Counted from the first letter of the stretch, positions 54,596-63,893 are shown. The stretch is DNA of 64,000 bases from Paenibacillus planticolens (GCF_013141725.1 NZ_WHNZ01000041.1:62001-126000); one strand, 5' to 3'. A program made the numbers and translations. The notes: a model not told the origin generated them from the sequence alone.

Positions 54596-54726
54596 CCTAT
54601 ATGCTGCAGTATGTTGTTCGGACCTGACACCGTATACACTTCGAAGTGGGCTTATCATTTCTGACCGTCCCAACGGCTCAAAAACCTATCCAATTTGTGG
54701 AATCAAACAGACAACAACATATAGGG
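54596..54726. repeat. 131-bp segment bounded by inverted repeats
   Basis: The right end is AACAACATATAGGG (54713-54726). The left end holds both halves of its complement, CCCTATATG (54596-54604) and ATGTTGTT (54611-54618), split by 7 bases. The interior has no gene. It resembles a small non-autonomous element remnant, though no target duplication is evident. Confidence 0.35.
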
Positions 54727-54736
54727 ATTTTAGCGA

Positions 54737-54773
54737 AAATAAAAAGACCGAGGATATTATTATATCCTCCGTC
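54737..54773 (-). terminator. Terminator of the sugar isomerase operon
   Basis: GAGGATAT/ATATCCTC stem with TATT loop, extended by GAC/GTC, and an A-rich tract giving U-rich tail on the minus strand, 11 bases after the stop at 54784. Confidence 0.85.
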
Positions 54774-54783
54774 CCATTTTTCA

Positions 54784-55653
54784 TTACTGATATTTTTGTA
54801 TGAATGCAATGGCGCTGGCAATATCCTTCTCAGGCTGCTCCCCGACTTCACGCTCAATCGTCAGATAGCCTTTATAGCCGATGTCTCGCAGCGCTTGGAA
54901 GTAACGCGCAAAATCAACATGGCCTTCGCCAAGCGCAAGTTCGCGATAATAAGGACCGGACGTCGCGGCTTCGGCGATTTGCTCATGACTCATCGGCTTA
55001 TACCCTAGTGAGCCATATATTTCGCGCGGATCGGCCTGGCGCAGACGAACACCGTCTTTCACATGCGTATGAACAATATAGTCCTTCAACGTAATGACGC
55101 CTTGAACCGGATCATCGCCGGTAACCATGACCATATTGGCCGGATCAAAGTTAACCGAGACACCATTCGTTGAAAGGGAGTCCAGAAAGCCTTTCAGATG
55201 AGCGGCTGTTTCCGGACCGGTTTCAATGGCAAAGTAGGCATCTAAACTTTTGGCATACACGCCTAACTCCTCGCAAGCCCGGTGCATCGTTTCGTAAATC
55301 GGATCGTTCGTTTGCTCAGGTACGACACCGATATGAGTCGTGACAACCTTCGTCCCCAAATCAACTGCAAGGTCGAGAATACGCTTCGATTTCTCGATCT
55401 TCGCTGCATTCGCTGAGGCATCCTGGAAGCCGTGACCGCCCAAGTCTCCGCACAGAGCAGAAATCTCAAGACCGAGAGAAGCGATGTAGTCTTTCAGTTC
55501 CTTGCGTGCTCCAGCCGTTAAATTCGCCGGGTCCATCTCGCCAGATACAGCGTAGATTTGCACGCCGTCCGCTCCAAGCTCCTTCGCTTTCTTCAAACCG
55601 TCCCGCACGCCCAGACGGAGACTGTCCACCATGATACCGATTGGATTGTTCAT
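54784..55653 (-). CDS. Sugar phosphate isomerase/epimerase (AP endonuclease 2-type TIM barrel)
   Basis: A 289-residue TIM-barrel protein of the IolE/IolI-like xylose isomerase-like superfamily, which isomerise or epimerise sugars with a divalent metal. Metal-ligand blocks are YFAIETGPETAAH, VNFDPANMVMVTGDDP, YIVHTHVKDGVR and GYLTIEREVGEQPEKD (final Glu ligand). Third gene of an operon with a second isomerase and a Gfo/Idh/MocA dehydrogenase, a combination typical of inositol or rare-sugar catabolism. Substrate unknown. Confidence 0.88.
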   Translation of the reverse strand: MNNPIGIMVDSLRLGVRDGLKKAKELGADGVQIYAVSGEMDPANLTAGARKELKDYIASLGLEISALCGDLGGHGFQDASANAAKIEKSKRILDLAVDLGTKVVTTHIGVVPEQTNDPIYETMHRACEELGVYAKSLDAYFAIETGPETAAHLKGFLDSLSTNGVSVNFDPANMVMVTGDDPVQGVITLKDYIVHTHVKDGVRLRQADPREIYGSLGYKPMSHEQIAEAATSGPYYRELALGEGHVDFARYFQALRDIGYKGYLTIEREVGEQPEKDIASAIAFIQKYQ

Positions 55654-55694
55654 CCTAATTCGTCAACACCTTTCCCAAGACTTTTGCTTGCTGC

Positions 55695-56555
55695 CTATTC
55701 CATATCTTCCCATAATCTCTTAATATTTTGCAACCCGATCAACGTGCCGGTTTTACACTCTTCCATGCCTTCGAACTCCAAGGAGATGTAGCCGTCATAG
55801 CCGGAGCTTTTGATAACGCGCAGCACTTCTCTCATATCGATATCGCCATGTCCCGCAATGGCCCCGCGCAAATAGTTGCCTTGCAAGGTCTGGAACCAGC
55901 CTTGACCCGGATTTTGGTGCGATGGACGCAAATAAAAGTCTTTCACATGAACCATTGAAGCGTAAGAAATGTTATTCTTCACCGCGGCAACCGAGTTCTC
56001 GTCGGCACACATGAAATTGCCTATATCCAAAGTTGTTCGGAAATTCGGACGGTCTACAGCTTGGATTAAAGCTTGAACCCGGTCGCTATGCTGAACAAAA
56101 TAGCCATGGTTTTCAACACTTGTCGTAATGCCGTAAGTCAGTGCATAATCCGCGATCTGACGGCAGGCTTCAGCCATGCGCCCAAGCTGTTGGTTGAAAT
56201 TCGAAATGGAACGGTCCGCGCTTTGCGCCACGTCATGTCGCATTTTTTTGACGCCAAGTTTTGCTGCAAGATCGACTTCGCCCTTGACCCGCTCAATTTC
56301 CTTATGGTAAGCCTCTTCGGAATCCGTTAAAAAATTAGCGCCAATCGCGTAATTGGAAATTTCGATGCCGCGTGACTCCGCCTTTTGCCGAATCTGGTCA
56401 GCCAGTTCAAAATTACCCGGTAAATCAAAACCCAACGGCACAATTTCCACATGCTCGCCGCCTTGATCTGCGATCCAATCGATAACGGCCATTATATCCA
56501 TTTCGCCGGACTTCAGCGCTTGAAATAAACTATACGTACTAACGCCTAATTTCAT
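55695..56555 (-). CDS. Sugar phosphate isomerase/epimerase
   Basis: A 286-residue paralogue of the neighbouring isomerase, with ligand blocks TTSVENHGYFVQHSDRV, FRTTLDIGNFMCADE, SMVHVKDFYLRPS, GAIAGHGDIDMREVL and YDGYISLEFEGMEECKTG. ATG at 56555 has GGAGGT 6 bases upstream and begins MKLGVSTYSLFQAL; a longer frame to 56621 runs into the dehydrogenase gene and is rejected. Middle gene of the three-gene operon. Confidence 0.88.
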   Translation of the reverse strand: MKLGVSTYSLFQALKSGEMDIMAVIDWIADQGGEHVEIVPLGFDLPGNFELADQIRQKAESRGIEISNYAIGANFLTDSEEAYHKEIERVKGEVDLAAKLGVKKMRHDVAQSADRSISNFNQQLGRMAEACRQIADYALTYGITTSVENHGYFVQHSDRVQALIQAVDRPNFRTTLDIGNFMCADENSVAAVKNNISYASMVHVKDFYLRPSHQNPGQGWFQTLQGNYLRGAIAGHGDIDMREVLRVIKSSGYDGYISLEFEGMEECKTGTLIGLQNIKRLWEDME

Positions 56556-56583
56556 ATAAGTACCTCCATGCTGGTTCCCAGAA

Positions 56584-57648
56584 CTATAATTTAATTTCTT
56601 GACCTTTGGCTGCCGATTCATAAATGCCGCACAATATTTTCATCATGTTAACCCCGTCTTCAACAGGACTAATCGGCGTACTCCCCGTCTGGCAGCTCTC
56701 GATAAAGTGATTGATTTCATTTTGAAAAGCTTGCGGCACATTAATCGACTTGGCATCCGTTTGCGGGGACACATTCAAGATCGTATCATGCATTTCCGTC
56801 ACAAAAACGAGCTCAGGCTCGATCTCCACGCCACCTTTATCTCCGTAAAGCTTGACAGCGATCTCATCCTTCTTGGCATGCAGCGTAAAGCTGACATCAA
56901 CAAGGAGGGAAGCCCCATTTTCAAACCGGATTAAAGCGTTTGCCATATCTTCAACCGTATTGTGATCAACATCATAATCGGCTGCTTTATAGAAGGAAAG
57001 ATTGCGCACATTCGCACGGTTGCCAAGCTTATTATACGTATTCCCGCTGACGGAAACCGGCTTCGGTCTGCCCATCAAATACCAACACAAGTCGATGACA
57101 TGCACACCGATATCAATCAAAGGTCCGCCGCCGGAACGCTCCGAATCCGCAAACCAGCCGCCCGGGTTGCCTAAACGGCGCAGACAGGACGCTTTGGCAT
57201 AATAAACTTCGCCTAAGTTATCGTTGTCTACAAATGTTTTAACGAGCTGAGCGTTAGCATCGTATCTGCGTACGAAACCTACCTGCAGCGTTTTCCCCGT
57301 TTCATGCACGGCCTCTTGAATGCGCAGCGCTTCCTCAACGGTTTTACACAGCGGCTTCTCTACCAAAACATGTTTGCCTGCACGCAAAGCCGCTATACTG
57401 ATTTCAGCATGCGTATTGTTCCATGTGCATATGCTAACGGCATCTATCTCAGGGTTGGCGAGCAGCTCGCGATAGTCGGTGTAGACATGCTCCAGGTTAT
57501 ACTTTGCTGCTTTTTCCTCTGCTCTTTGACGATTTAGATCGCATACAGCGTATAAATTAGCGTTAGCTTGTTTCGCGTAAGACTCAAAGTGCATTTCGGA
57601 AATCGAACCTGCTCCGATGACACCAATATTCAACTTGTTCATGCTCAT
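56584..57648 (-). CDS. Gfo/Idh/MocA family oxidoreductase
   Basis: A 354-residue NAD(P)-dependent dehydrogenase with GVIGAGSISEMHFESY, LVEKPLCKTVEEALRI (EKP Lys) and GGGPLIDIGVHVIDLCWYLMG. First gene of the isomerase operon, GGGAGG 12 bases before the ATG. The trio probably oxidises and then isomerises one sugar or polyol. Confidence 0.92.
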   Translation of the reverse strand: MSMNKLNIGVIGAGSISEMHFESYAKQANANLYAVCDLNRQRAEEKAAKYNLEHVYTDYRELLANPEIDAVSICTWNNTHAEISIAALRAGKHVLVEKPLCKTVEEALRIQEAVHETGKTLQVGFVRRYDANAQLVKTFVDNDNLGEVYYAKASCLRRLGNPGGWFADSERSGGGPLIDIGVHVIDLCWYLMGRPKPVSVSGNTYNKLGNRANVRNLSFYKAADYDVDHNTVEDMANALIRFENGASLLVDVSFTLHAKKDEIAVKLYGDKGGVEIEPELVFVTEMHDTILNVSPQTDAKSINVPQAFQNEINHFIESCQTGSTPISPVEDGVNMMKILCGIYESAAKGQEIKL

Positions 57649-57762
57649 AGTGAATTCTTGCCTCCCTTGGTTGTCTTATAGACTCAGGATAGCATGCTTT
57701 CAGCCGAGGTAGAATGTATAGAATGAGCAAGTGCATGGACTATATGTTCAAAATAAAAAGAA

Positions 57763-57790
57763 GACCTGGCGAGAGAAGCATCGCCAAGTC
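57763..57790 (-). terminator. MFS gene terminator
   Basis: GACTTGGCGA/TCGCCAGGTC arms with TTCTTTTTATTTT on the minus strand, 12 bases past the stop at 57802. Confidence 0.85.
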
Positions 57791-57801
57791 CATCACATCT
57801 A

Positions 57802-59016
57802 TCACATCCGCGCCATCCTCGCGTCCGTTCGGCCGCCTTGTTCTTTTAGCATGAAGAAAATATTAATAAGACCAAACAGCAGGAAGACGATCCAAGGAAG
57901 CGCGCTCCAGCCAAGCACCGTTCCCAAATCGTACAAATAACCGCCGCCAATGTTACCGATCATAGCGCCGATCGACAGCGCAAAGCTGTTAAAACCAAAA
58001 TAGCTGGCTACACTTCCGCTCCCGGCAAACTCGGATACCATCGTATTCATCATCGGCTGCAAAAAGACTTGCCCAATCATAAACGCAATGACTCCCGCAT
58101 AAATCCCGATCATTGAACCTGTCACTCCGATGGTGAAAAGCCCTGACGCAAGGAGCAGCGTCGCGAGCGACAGCACGCCGAAGGGCTGCATTTTGGCATG
58201 GCCCAGCTTGGCAAACGGCACCTGCAGCAGGACCATCACAATGGCGCCGCAGGAGTAGATCAGGCCGATATTGGCGCCGGGGGCAATCTGATTCACGCGA
58301 AACGGAACGGCAATATACAGCTGTGCGACGAGCGACCACGACATCATGGTGAACACCATAAAGCGGCGGAAGGGACGGTTTTGAAGCACTTTCTTCATCT
58401 GCGTCCACATTCGGGCGTCCTGCGATTGCATCCCTTCATTATTAATTTGCGGCAATAAGAATAGACTCAGAAAAAAAGAAAAGACAAATATCAGCGTTGC
58501 CGTCATGCTGACATATTTGAAATGGAACCCCATGAGCAGAGCGCCGAGCACCGGCCCCACGACAAACCCCATGTTGCTTAGCATTTCGCGAATCGCATAC
58601 ACCGTGATCCTGTTTTGCGGCGTCGAGAGCGCTGCGTAGTACGCATAACTCGCCGGTTGAAACAGCGCTGCGCCTAATCCGGAGAAGAAGCACGCGATAA
58701 TCAACCCCGGCACATGATGGACGAAGCCAAACATGCCGAAACCAAACGTGCGGATAAACAACCCGATCATAATCGTCCGCTTATAGCCAATCCGGTCGGC
58801 AATCGTGCCGCACAAGGCAGAAAGGCCCTGCTGGCTAAAGCTGCGAATCGCCGAAATCACGCCTACGATCGTCACACTTAGCAGCAAATCGTGCAGCAAG
58901 TAAGAGGCGAGCAGCGGAATCATCATATAAAACCCAACCGCCATGCTGAACGTATTCATAAACATCACCCAAAAGGGCAGCTTGATATCCGAAAGCTTTT
59001 TCCATAGATGCATCAT
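57802..59016 (-). CDS. Major facilitator superfamily transporter, drug-efflux type
   Basis: A 404-residue membrane protein with about twelve helices. The motif A-like loop ALCGTIADRIGYKRTIMIGLF lies between helices 2 and 3, and GLGAALFQPASYAYYAAL is seen in the next pair, typical of the MDR (DHA1) exporters. GAGGAT is upstream of tandem ATGs at 59016. Single-gene unit with own terminator. Confidence 0.87.
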   Translation of the reverse strand: MMHLWKKLSDIKLPFWVMFMNTFSMAVGFYMMIPLLASYLLHDLLLSVTIVGVISAIRSFSQQGLSALCGTIADRIGYKRTIMIGLFIRTFGFGMFGFVHHVPGLIIACFFSGLGAALFQPASYAYYAALSTPQNRITVYAIREMLSNMGFVVGPVLGALLMGFHFKYVSMTATLIFVFSFFLSLFLLPQINNEGMQSQDARMWTQMKKVLQNRPFRRFMVFTMMSWSLVAQLYIAVPFRVNQIAPGANIGLIYSCGAIVMVLLQVPFAKLGHAKMQPFGVLSLATLLLASGLFTIGVTGSMIGIYAGVIAFMIGQVFLQPMMNTMVSEFAGSGSVASYFGFNSFALSIGAMIGNIGGGYLYDLGTVLGWSALPWIVFLLFGLINIFFMLKEQGGRTDARMARM

Positions 59017-59204
59017 CCTATCCTCGTTTCCATCTGCGTTGTGTCAATCCCAACACGATACCCGATTCTGAGACGATTGCATAGGGACTTTCTTTGTATA
59101 GACTTGGGTATATTATTGGCTTGTCCGAGGATGAGCTTATCTTATTGAGAGATGTTCTGGGCATGGGCTGGGGATTAGCTGGGGGCATGAAGAAGGCGAA
59201 GGTA

Positions 59205-59393
59205 ATTAACTGGAAAATTCCCCTCTAAATCGCTGGAAAGAGGACCTCGCAGGGTATTTAGAAGGAAAACCTCACGTTAATCTGACCAGATTGCGTAGAT
59301 TCTCACGAAATCGGTGCGAATAGAGGGAGGTTTTCCAGCTAAATGGATCTTACAGGCTTCTGCGGTCAAATTAATGGGAATTTCCCTCTTAAT
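59205..59393. repeat. Four-arm palindromic repeat R8 (arm family III)
   Basis: Inverted full-length relative of R3: the reverse complement aligns over its entire length, including loops (for example GATCCATTTAGC and CACCGATTT). Arms start near 59205 and 59258 and inverted arms end near 59343 and 59393, again about 50 bases apart. It begins 25 bases past the quinone oxidoreductase stop. The rest of 59017-59417 shows nothing else. Confidence 0.85.
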
Positions 59394-59417
59394 TTCACTT
59401 ATGAGACGGCCCTTTGG

Positions 59418-60386
59418 CTACGGGATGAGCAGGATTTTCCCCGTGCTCTGTCTGCTCTCAATTAGGCGGTGAGCCTCAGCGCCATCCTTCAGCGGGAAAC
59501 TTGTTATCCCGCCCATCTGAATAATGCCGTCGCGCAGCGCCTGGAACAACGCCTCTGCCCGCTCGATTCGATTAGCTAGCGTGGTCACATGGTTCCACAA
59601 ATCACCGCCGGTCAGCGTCTTCGAGGTGTCCATGAGCATTCGCGGATCAACATGCGGCGGATCTCCGCCCGCCATGCCATAGAAAACGACCGTCCCCTTC
59701 GTTCGGGCAGCCGCAAAGCTGTCCATCAGCGTCGATCCCACGGAATCATAGACGGCGTCCGCGCCCTGTTTCCCCTCCGTGAAGCGGACCACCTCTTGCG
59801 CCCATTCCTCGCCGTAGCCGAATACAACGACGGCGCCTGCCTTAAGTGCGACTGTTTTCTTGGCGTCCGATGAGGTCAAACCGATGACCCGGGCTCCTTT
59901 GCTTTTGGCAAGTTGAATCAATATCTGGCCTACACCGCCTGCTGCCGCGTGAACGACGATATCGTCGCCGGCTTGAACCGGGTAGCTGTCGTTGACTAAG
60001 TAATGCGCCGTCATTCCTTGAAGCAGAATGCCCGCTGCTTGTTCAAAAGCAATATCCGCTGGCACAGGGATAGCCCGGTCGACAGGCACAGCGACTAATT
60101 CGCTGTTGGCAAAAGGAACATCGCAGAAAGCGATGCGGTCGCCGACTTGGAGATGCTCCACATCCGTTGCCACCCGCTCCACGACACCTGCCCCCTCATA
60201 ACCCAGAATGAAAGGCGGCTTTCCGGCCAAATGATAATTCCCCCGTCTCCGGTAAACATCGGCAAAGTTGAGCCCGATTGCTTTGGTTTTTAACAAAATA
60301 TGTCCAGGCTCTAAGCTTGGCTCAGGAACATCTGCATACTGCAGTACCTCGGGCCCGCCAAACCGCTCAAATAGTAAAGCTTTCAT
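59418..60386 (-). CDS. NAD(P)H:quinone oxidoreductase, zinc-free MDR family
   Basis: A 322-residue medium-chain reductase of the QorA type. N-terminal GroES-like fold (LLFERFGGPEVLQYADVPEPSLEPGHILLKTKAIGLNFADVYRRRG) with GYEGAGVVERV, then Rossmann domain with VVHAAAGGVGQILIQLAKSKGA. Zinc-ligand Cys residues are absent, as in quinone reductases. Electrons go from NADPH to quinones. No operon partner is evident; the VOC gene upstream is separate. Confidence 0.9.
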   Translation of the reverse strand: MKALLFERFGGPEVLQYADVPEPSLEPGHILLKTKAIGLNFADVYRRRGNYHLAGKPPFILGYEGAGVVERVATDVEHLQVGDRIAFCDVPFANSELVAVPVDRAIPVPADIAFEQAAGILLQGMTAHYLVNDSYPVQAGDDIVVHAAAGGVGQILIQLAKSKGARVIGLTSSDAKKTVALKAGAVVVFGYGEEWAQEVVRFTEGKQGADAVYDSVGSTLMDSFAAARTKGTVVFYGMAGGDPPHVDPRMLMDTSKTLTGGDLWNHVTTLANRIERAEALFQALRDGIIQMGGITSFPLKDGAEAHRLIESRQSTGKILLIP

Positions 60387-60473
60387 TGACTACCTCCAAC
60401 CTACTTTTCATTCCCAAAAAATTGTACCATACCCCTTCTCGATTGCAAAAAGCGCGGGTTGGAACGCAATGAA

Positions 60474-60494
60474 CCCTCCATATCCGAATGGAGG
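60474..60494 (-). terminator. Hairpin after the VOC gene, weak terminator
   Basis: CCCTCCAT/ATGGAGGG arms around a short loop, 10 bases past the stop at 60505; the U-tract is poor. Confidence 0.45.
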
Positions 60495-60504
60495 GCTCTC
60501 ATCA

Positions 60505-60927
60505 TTACAACTGGTTTTCTCCCGTGCTTTGGAAAAACTCAAGAATTTCACCGTTCAACCCTTTGACAAATGCGATCCTAACAGGTGTCGGAGGATTGTT
60601 GCCCAATACAGCATCTTTAGGTTCAACCGTCACTGTCGCCCCGGCGGCAACAGCTGCGGCAACGGCTTTATCAACATCATTGCTGCGAAAAGCTACGTGA
60701 AAGTAGGATCCTTCCGGTTTCGGTTCGCCGGACCCGCCAGCGAAAACCTCCATATAATTACCGTCACCGGTGTCCAGCAAAACAACTCGTTTATCTCCTT
60801 CGCCCCAGCTGTTCGTTTCTGTGAAACCGAGACCCTCCGTGTAAAATTTAACCGTCGCTTCAAAGTCATTCGCCCTTAACGCGACGTGATGAAAGCCTCC
60901 GCCGCCAATTTTATGATTGGTACTCAT
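60505..60927 (-). CDS. VOC-family protein (glyoxalase/dioxygenase fold)
   Basis: A 140-residue metal-binding beta-alpha-beta-beta-beta protein. FHHVALRANDFEATVKFY at the start and YFHVAFRSNDVDKAVAAAVAAG as second half, with metal-ligand candidates at HH, MEVF and the ILEFFQ Glu. Could be glyoxalase I-like, fosfomycin-resistance-like or a dioxygenase; cannot be told apart. ATG at 60927 has AAGGAGG 9 bases upstream. Confidence 0.85.
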   Translation of the reverse strand: MSTNHKIGGGGFHHVALRANDFEATVKFYTEGLGFTETNSWGEGDKRVVLLDTGDGNYMEVFAGGSGEPKPEGSYFHVAFRSNDVDKAVAAAVAAGATVTVEPKDAVLGNNPPTPVRIAFVKGLNGEILEFFQSTGENQL

Positions 60928-61017
60928 GAAACAAGCCTCCTTAGTCATCTTAGCATCCTCTACTTCAACGAGTATAACTGATTACCTGGTGTTAGAAAAT
61001 AAGTTACTTCGAGGTAA

Positions 61018-61072
61018 CTAACTCAACTTTCGCAGCTTAACTAGTTTTTTGAAGGTGCGAAAGTTGAGTTAG
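61018..61072. repeat. Perfect 17-bp inverted repeat after the OpuC operon
   Basis: CTAACTCAACTTTCGCA (61018-61034) and its exact complement (61056-61072) around a 21-base loop. A second near-palindrome GTTACTTCGAGGTAAC (61003-61018) adjoins it. There is no U-tract, so it is not a normal terminator. Confidence 0.8.
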
Positions 61073-61136
61073 TAAGATGATTGACGATTCATACTGCTTC
61101 CATTTAAATAAATCCAATTTTGTTTCCATAACAACC

Positions 61137-62027
61137 CTATTTTATTATACCTTTATCTCTTAAAAAATCATGCGCTACTTTTTGCTCTTTTAAACCTTCA
61201 GAATCTACTTTTGCGTTTAGTTCTTGCATATTTCTCTCATCAAGTTTATCTCGGAGTCTGTTCAACGCTTCGGCAAGTTGGGGGTATTTGGTCAGGATGT
61301 CCTGACGAACCAGCGGCCCTGCATTATAGGGTGGAAAAAAAGATTGGTCATCTTCCAATATGATTAAATTGTTCAGCTTGATCTGACCGTCCGTTGAGAA
61401 AGCATCAATCACATCAACACTATTGTCATTCAAAGACCGGTACATAATGCCATGATCCATGCCCTTTACATATTTAAAAGCCATTTTGTATACCTTTTCT
61501 AATCCCGGATATCCATCTGGACGATCCTTGAATTCGAATTCGCTACCAAGTATAAGTTGATTCGATACTTTGGCAAGATCAGTAAACGATTTTAACTGGT
61601 ACTTATCTACCGTTTCTTTTTTCACCGCTAAGGTATACGTATTATTGAAGCCAAATGGATTATCGAAAACGAGCTTATCGTTTTTCAACAGATCCTTTGC
61701 TTTTTGAAGGGTTTCTTCCGCGGTACCTGTCATTTCCTGATAGTAATTCGAAACGATTGTCCCTGTATATTCCGGATACATCTGGATATCGTTGTTCAGG
61801 AGAGCCTTCCATGCCACGTTAGAGCCACCTAGATTAAATTTCCGTTCAACTTTAAGATCGGTTTGATTCTCAATTACATCTGCCATCATATGAGCCAAAA
61901 TAATATTTTCAGTAAAGTTTTTTGAACCTATCGTTATCGTTTCTTGCTTGCTCTTTGAACTACATCCGTTCATTATAATAGCTAAAATACCTACGATACT
62001 TACAATTAGCAAGTTTTTGATTTTCAT
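61137..62027 (-). CDS. opuCC: Osmoprotectant-binding lipoprotein, OpuCC-like
   Basis: A 296-residue lipoprotein with the lipobox IIMNGC (Cys18) and an OpuAC-type ligand-binding domain (ITIGSKNFTENIILAHMMADVIE; MYPEYTGTIVSNYY; GYPGLEKVYKMAF). It would bind glycine betaine, choline or carnitine outside the membrane. ATG at 62027 follows GGAGGGG; a GTG at 62039 lies in that site. It lacks an extra permease gene behind it, and is instead followed by the 17-bp inverted repeat. Confidence 0.9.
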   Translation of the reverse strand: MKIKNLLIVSIVGILAIIMNGCSSKSKQETITIGSKNFTENIILAHMMADVIENQTDLKVERKFNLGGSNVAWKALLNNDIQMYPEYTGTIVSNYYQEMTGTAEETLQKAKDLLKNDKLVFDNPFGFNNTYTLAVKKETVDKYQLKSFTDLAKVSNQLILGSEFEFKDRPDGYPGLEKVYKMAFKYVKGMDHGIMYRSLNDNSVDVIDAFSTDGQIKLNNLIILEDDQSFFPPYNAGPLVRQDILTKYPQLAEALNRLRDKLDERNMQELNAKVDSEGLKEQKVAHDFLRDKGIIK

Positions 62028-62049
62028 TTTCCCCTCCACTGATTTGAAA

Positions 62050-62703
62050 TTATATTTTTAATCCTCTCGGTGTCGTCAACTTCTCCAACCCTCCCAACAA
62101 ATAATCGAGCACGATGGCCAAAATAGCTGCTGGAAGAGCACCAATAAGAATTAAAGCATCAATATTTCTTTGAATACCGATAAAAATGAAATCCCCCAGT
62201 CCTCCCGCACCAATAAAAGCTGCCAAGGTTGCTGTACCCACATTGATTACCGTCGCCGTCCGAATGCCGGCCATGATGACACTTAGCGCCAAAGGAAGCT
62301 CGATTTTACACAATATCTGCACGTTCTTCATGCCCATTCCTTTGGCAGCTTCGATCAGAACTTTATCCACATCCTGAATACCCGTATACGTATTCCTGAC
62401 AATCGGTAACAAAGAATATAAAAACAACGCGGCTATCGCCGTTTTAATCCCAATCCCAAACAAGGGAATCATAAAACCCAGCAGGGCCAAACCGGGAATT
62501 GTTTGTAGGATCCCCGTACCTCCCAAGACCCAACTCTTCAAGAAGGGGAAGCGCGTTACGGTAATTCCCAATGGGACACCTACGACTATAGCAAGTAACA
62601 TCGAGATGAGCACTAGCTCCATATGCTGAAATGCGGCGACGCCCAAGTCTTCCCACCGCATAGTAAATTGAGTAATCAATTGTTCCCACAACGTTTGTTT
62701 CAT
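62050..62703 (-). CDS. opuCB: Osmoprotectant ABC permease, OpuCB-like
   Basis: A 217-residue membrane permease with about five helices and the inner-membrane signature EAAKGMGMKNVQILCKIELPLALSVIMAGIRTAT. ATG overlaps the ATPase stop (ATGA), with AAGGAG upstream, so translation is coupled. Only one permease is encoded, unlike the two (CB and CD) in Bacillus subtilis. Confidence 0.9.
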   Translation of the reverse strand: MKQTLWEQLITQFTMRWEDLGVAAFQHMELVLISMLLAIVVGVPLGITVTRFPFLKSWVLGGTGILQTIPGLALLGFMIPLFGIGIKTAIAALFLYSLLPIVRNTYTGIQDVDKVLIEAAKGMGMKNVQILCKIELPLALSVIMAGIRTATVINVGTATLAAFIGAGGLGDFIFIGIQRNIDALILIGALPAAILAIVLDYLLGGLEKLTTPRGLKI

Positions 62704-63830
62704 AAACTCTCCTTTCTTCCTGCCCAATGATCAGCGAATGCGGTTAGCAAACTTGACCTTGTTACGACACCAATAATTTTATTGCTTTGTCCCACGATCG
62801 GAATGATACCGAATTTAGCATCTGTAATGGCGATTAGTGCATCTTTGGCTGTTGCTGTTTCCTCTAAATAGGGGACAGCTGACTGACTTATTTCCTGAAT
62901 GGATCGAATGTCTTCCATTTTCATTTGCAAATCGTAAGCCGAGACAATGCCGATCAACTTACCTTTATCGTCGCCTATAATCAACGTATCCGTCCGCCGC
63001 TGCCTCATAAAAGATAGTGCTCTAGCTGGTGAAAGCGATGGAAGCGCAGTCGCTGGGTTCTCTCTCATAATATCTTTAACGGAAATAAAATCAGGATTTT
63101 GGTAAATACGATTCTTTCCAATGAATGTTTCTACAAAACCATGTGCAGGCTCTTTTAGCAGCTTATCCGCTGTGTCCAGTTGCAATAAGGAACCGTCTTT
63201 CAGTACAGCAATTCTATCCCCTAACTTCAAAGCTTCATCCATATCGTGGGTAACAAATACGATGGTTTTGTTTACAGTTTTTTGAAGTCTAATCAATTCA
63301 TCCTGAAGCTGCTCTCTAGTCAACGGATCCAATGCCCCAAACGGTTCATCCATGAGCACGATTTCCGGATCGGCAGCCAAAGCCCGGGCAACACCAACCC
63401 TTTGTTGTTGTCCGCCAGATAGCTCCCGGGGGAATCGTCCTGCAAAAAGAGCCGGATCTAGACCGATCATATGCAGCAACTCATGCACGCGCTCCTTTTT
63501 CTTCGCTGCCTTCCAGCCTTTCAAATCCGGAATCAGAGCAATATTCTCCTCGATAGTATAATGCGGAAAAAGTCCTGCTTGCTGAATCACATAACCGATA
63601 TTTCGGCGAAGCTCTACAGGATTCGCTTTCGTGATGTCTTGCCCGTTAATCGTAATCGTGCCTTCAGTATGCGGCATTAATCGATTAATCATTTTCATCG
63701 TTGTCGTTTTACCACAGCCGCTTGGACCAATGAGAACAATGAATTCTCCCTTCGCTATTTCAAAATCCATTGATTTAACCGCTTGATATCCGTTCGGATA
63801 CGTTTTACCGACATCTTCAAATTTGATCAT
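62700..63830 (-). CDS. opuCA: Osmoprotectant ABC ATP-binding protein with CBS domains, OpuCA-like
   Basis: A 376-residue ATPase with Walker A GPSGCGKTT, signature LSGGQQQR, Walker B IVLMDEPFGALD and a C-terminal pair of CBS domains (about 255-370) that sense ionic strength through nucleotides in OpuA/OpuC transporters. ATG with TAGGAGGTTAAT upstream. First gene of the operon, with its own promoter. Confidence 0.92.
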   Translation of the reverse strand: MIKFEDVGKTYPNGYQAVKSMDFEIAKGEFIVLIGPSGCGKTTTMKMINRLMPHTEGTITINGQDITKANPVELRRNIGYVIQQAGLFPHYTIEENIALIPDLKGWKAAKKKERVHELLHMIGLDPALFAGRFPRELSGGQQQRVGVARALAADPEIVLMDEPFGALDPLTREQLQDELIRLQKTVNKTIVFVTHDMDEALKLGDRIAVLKDGSLLQLDTADKLLKEPAHGFVETFIGKNRIYQNPDFISVKDIMRENPATALPSLSPARALSFMRQRRTDTLIIGDDKGKLIGIVSAYDLQMKMEDIRSIQEISQSAVPYLEETATAKDALIAITDAKFGIIPIVGQSNKIIGVVTRSSLLTAFADHWAGRKESL

Positions 63831-63864
63831 ATTAACCTCCTACTGAATTGTTTTATAGTTCACT

Positions 63865-63893
63865 ACTTTAACATAGACGCCAACAACTGACAA
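63865..63893 (-). promoter_or_regulatory. Sigma-A promoter of the opuC operon
   Basis: TTGTCA (63888-63893), 17-base spacer, TAAAGT (63865-63870) on the minus strand, about 30 bases before the opuCA start. Confidence 0.6.
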
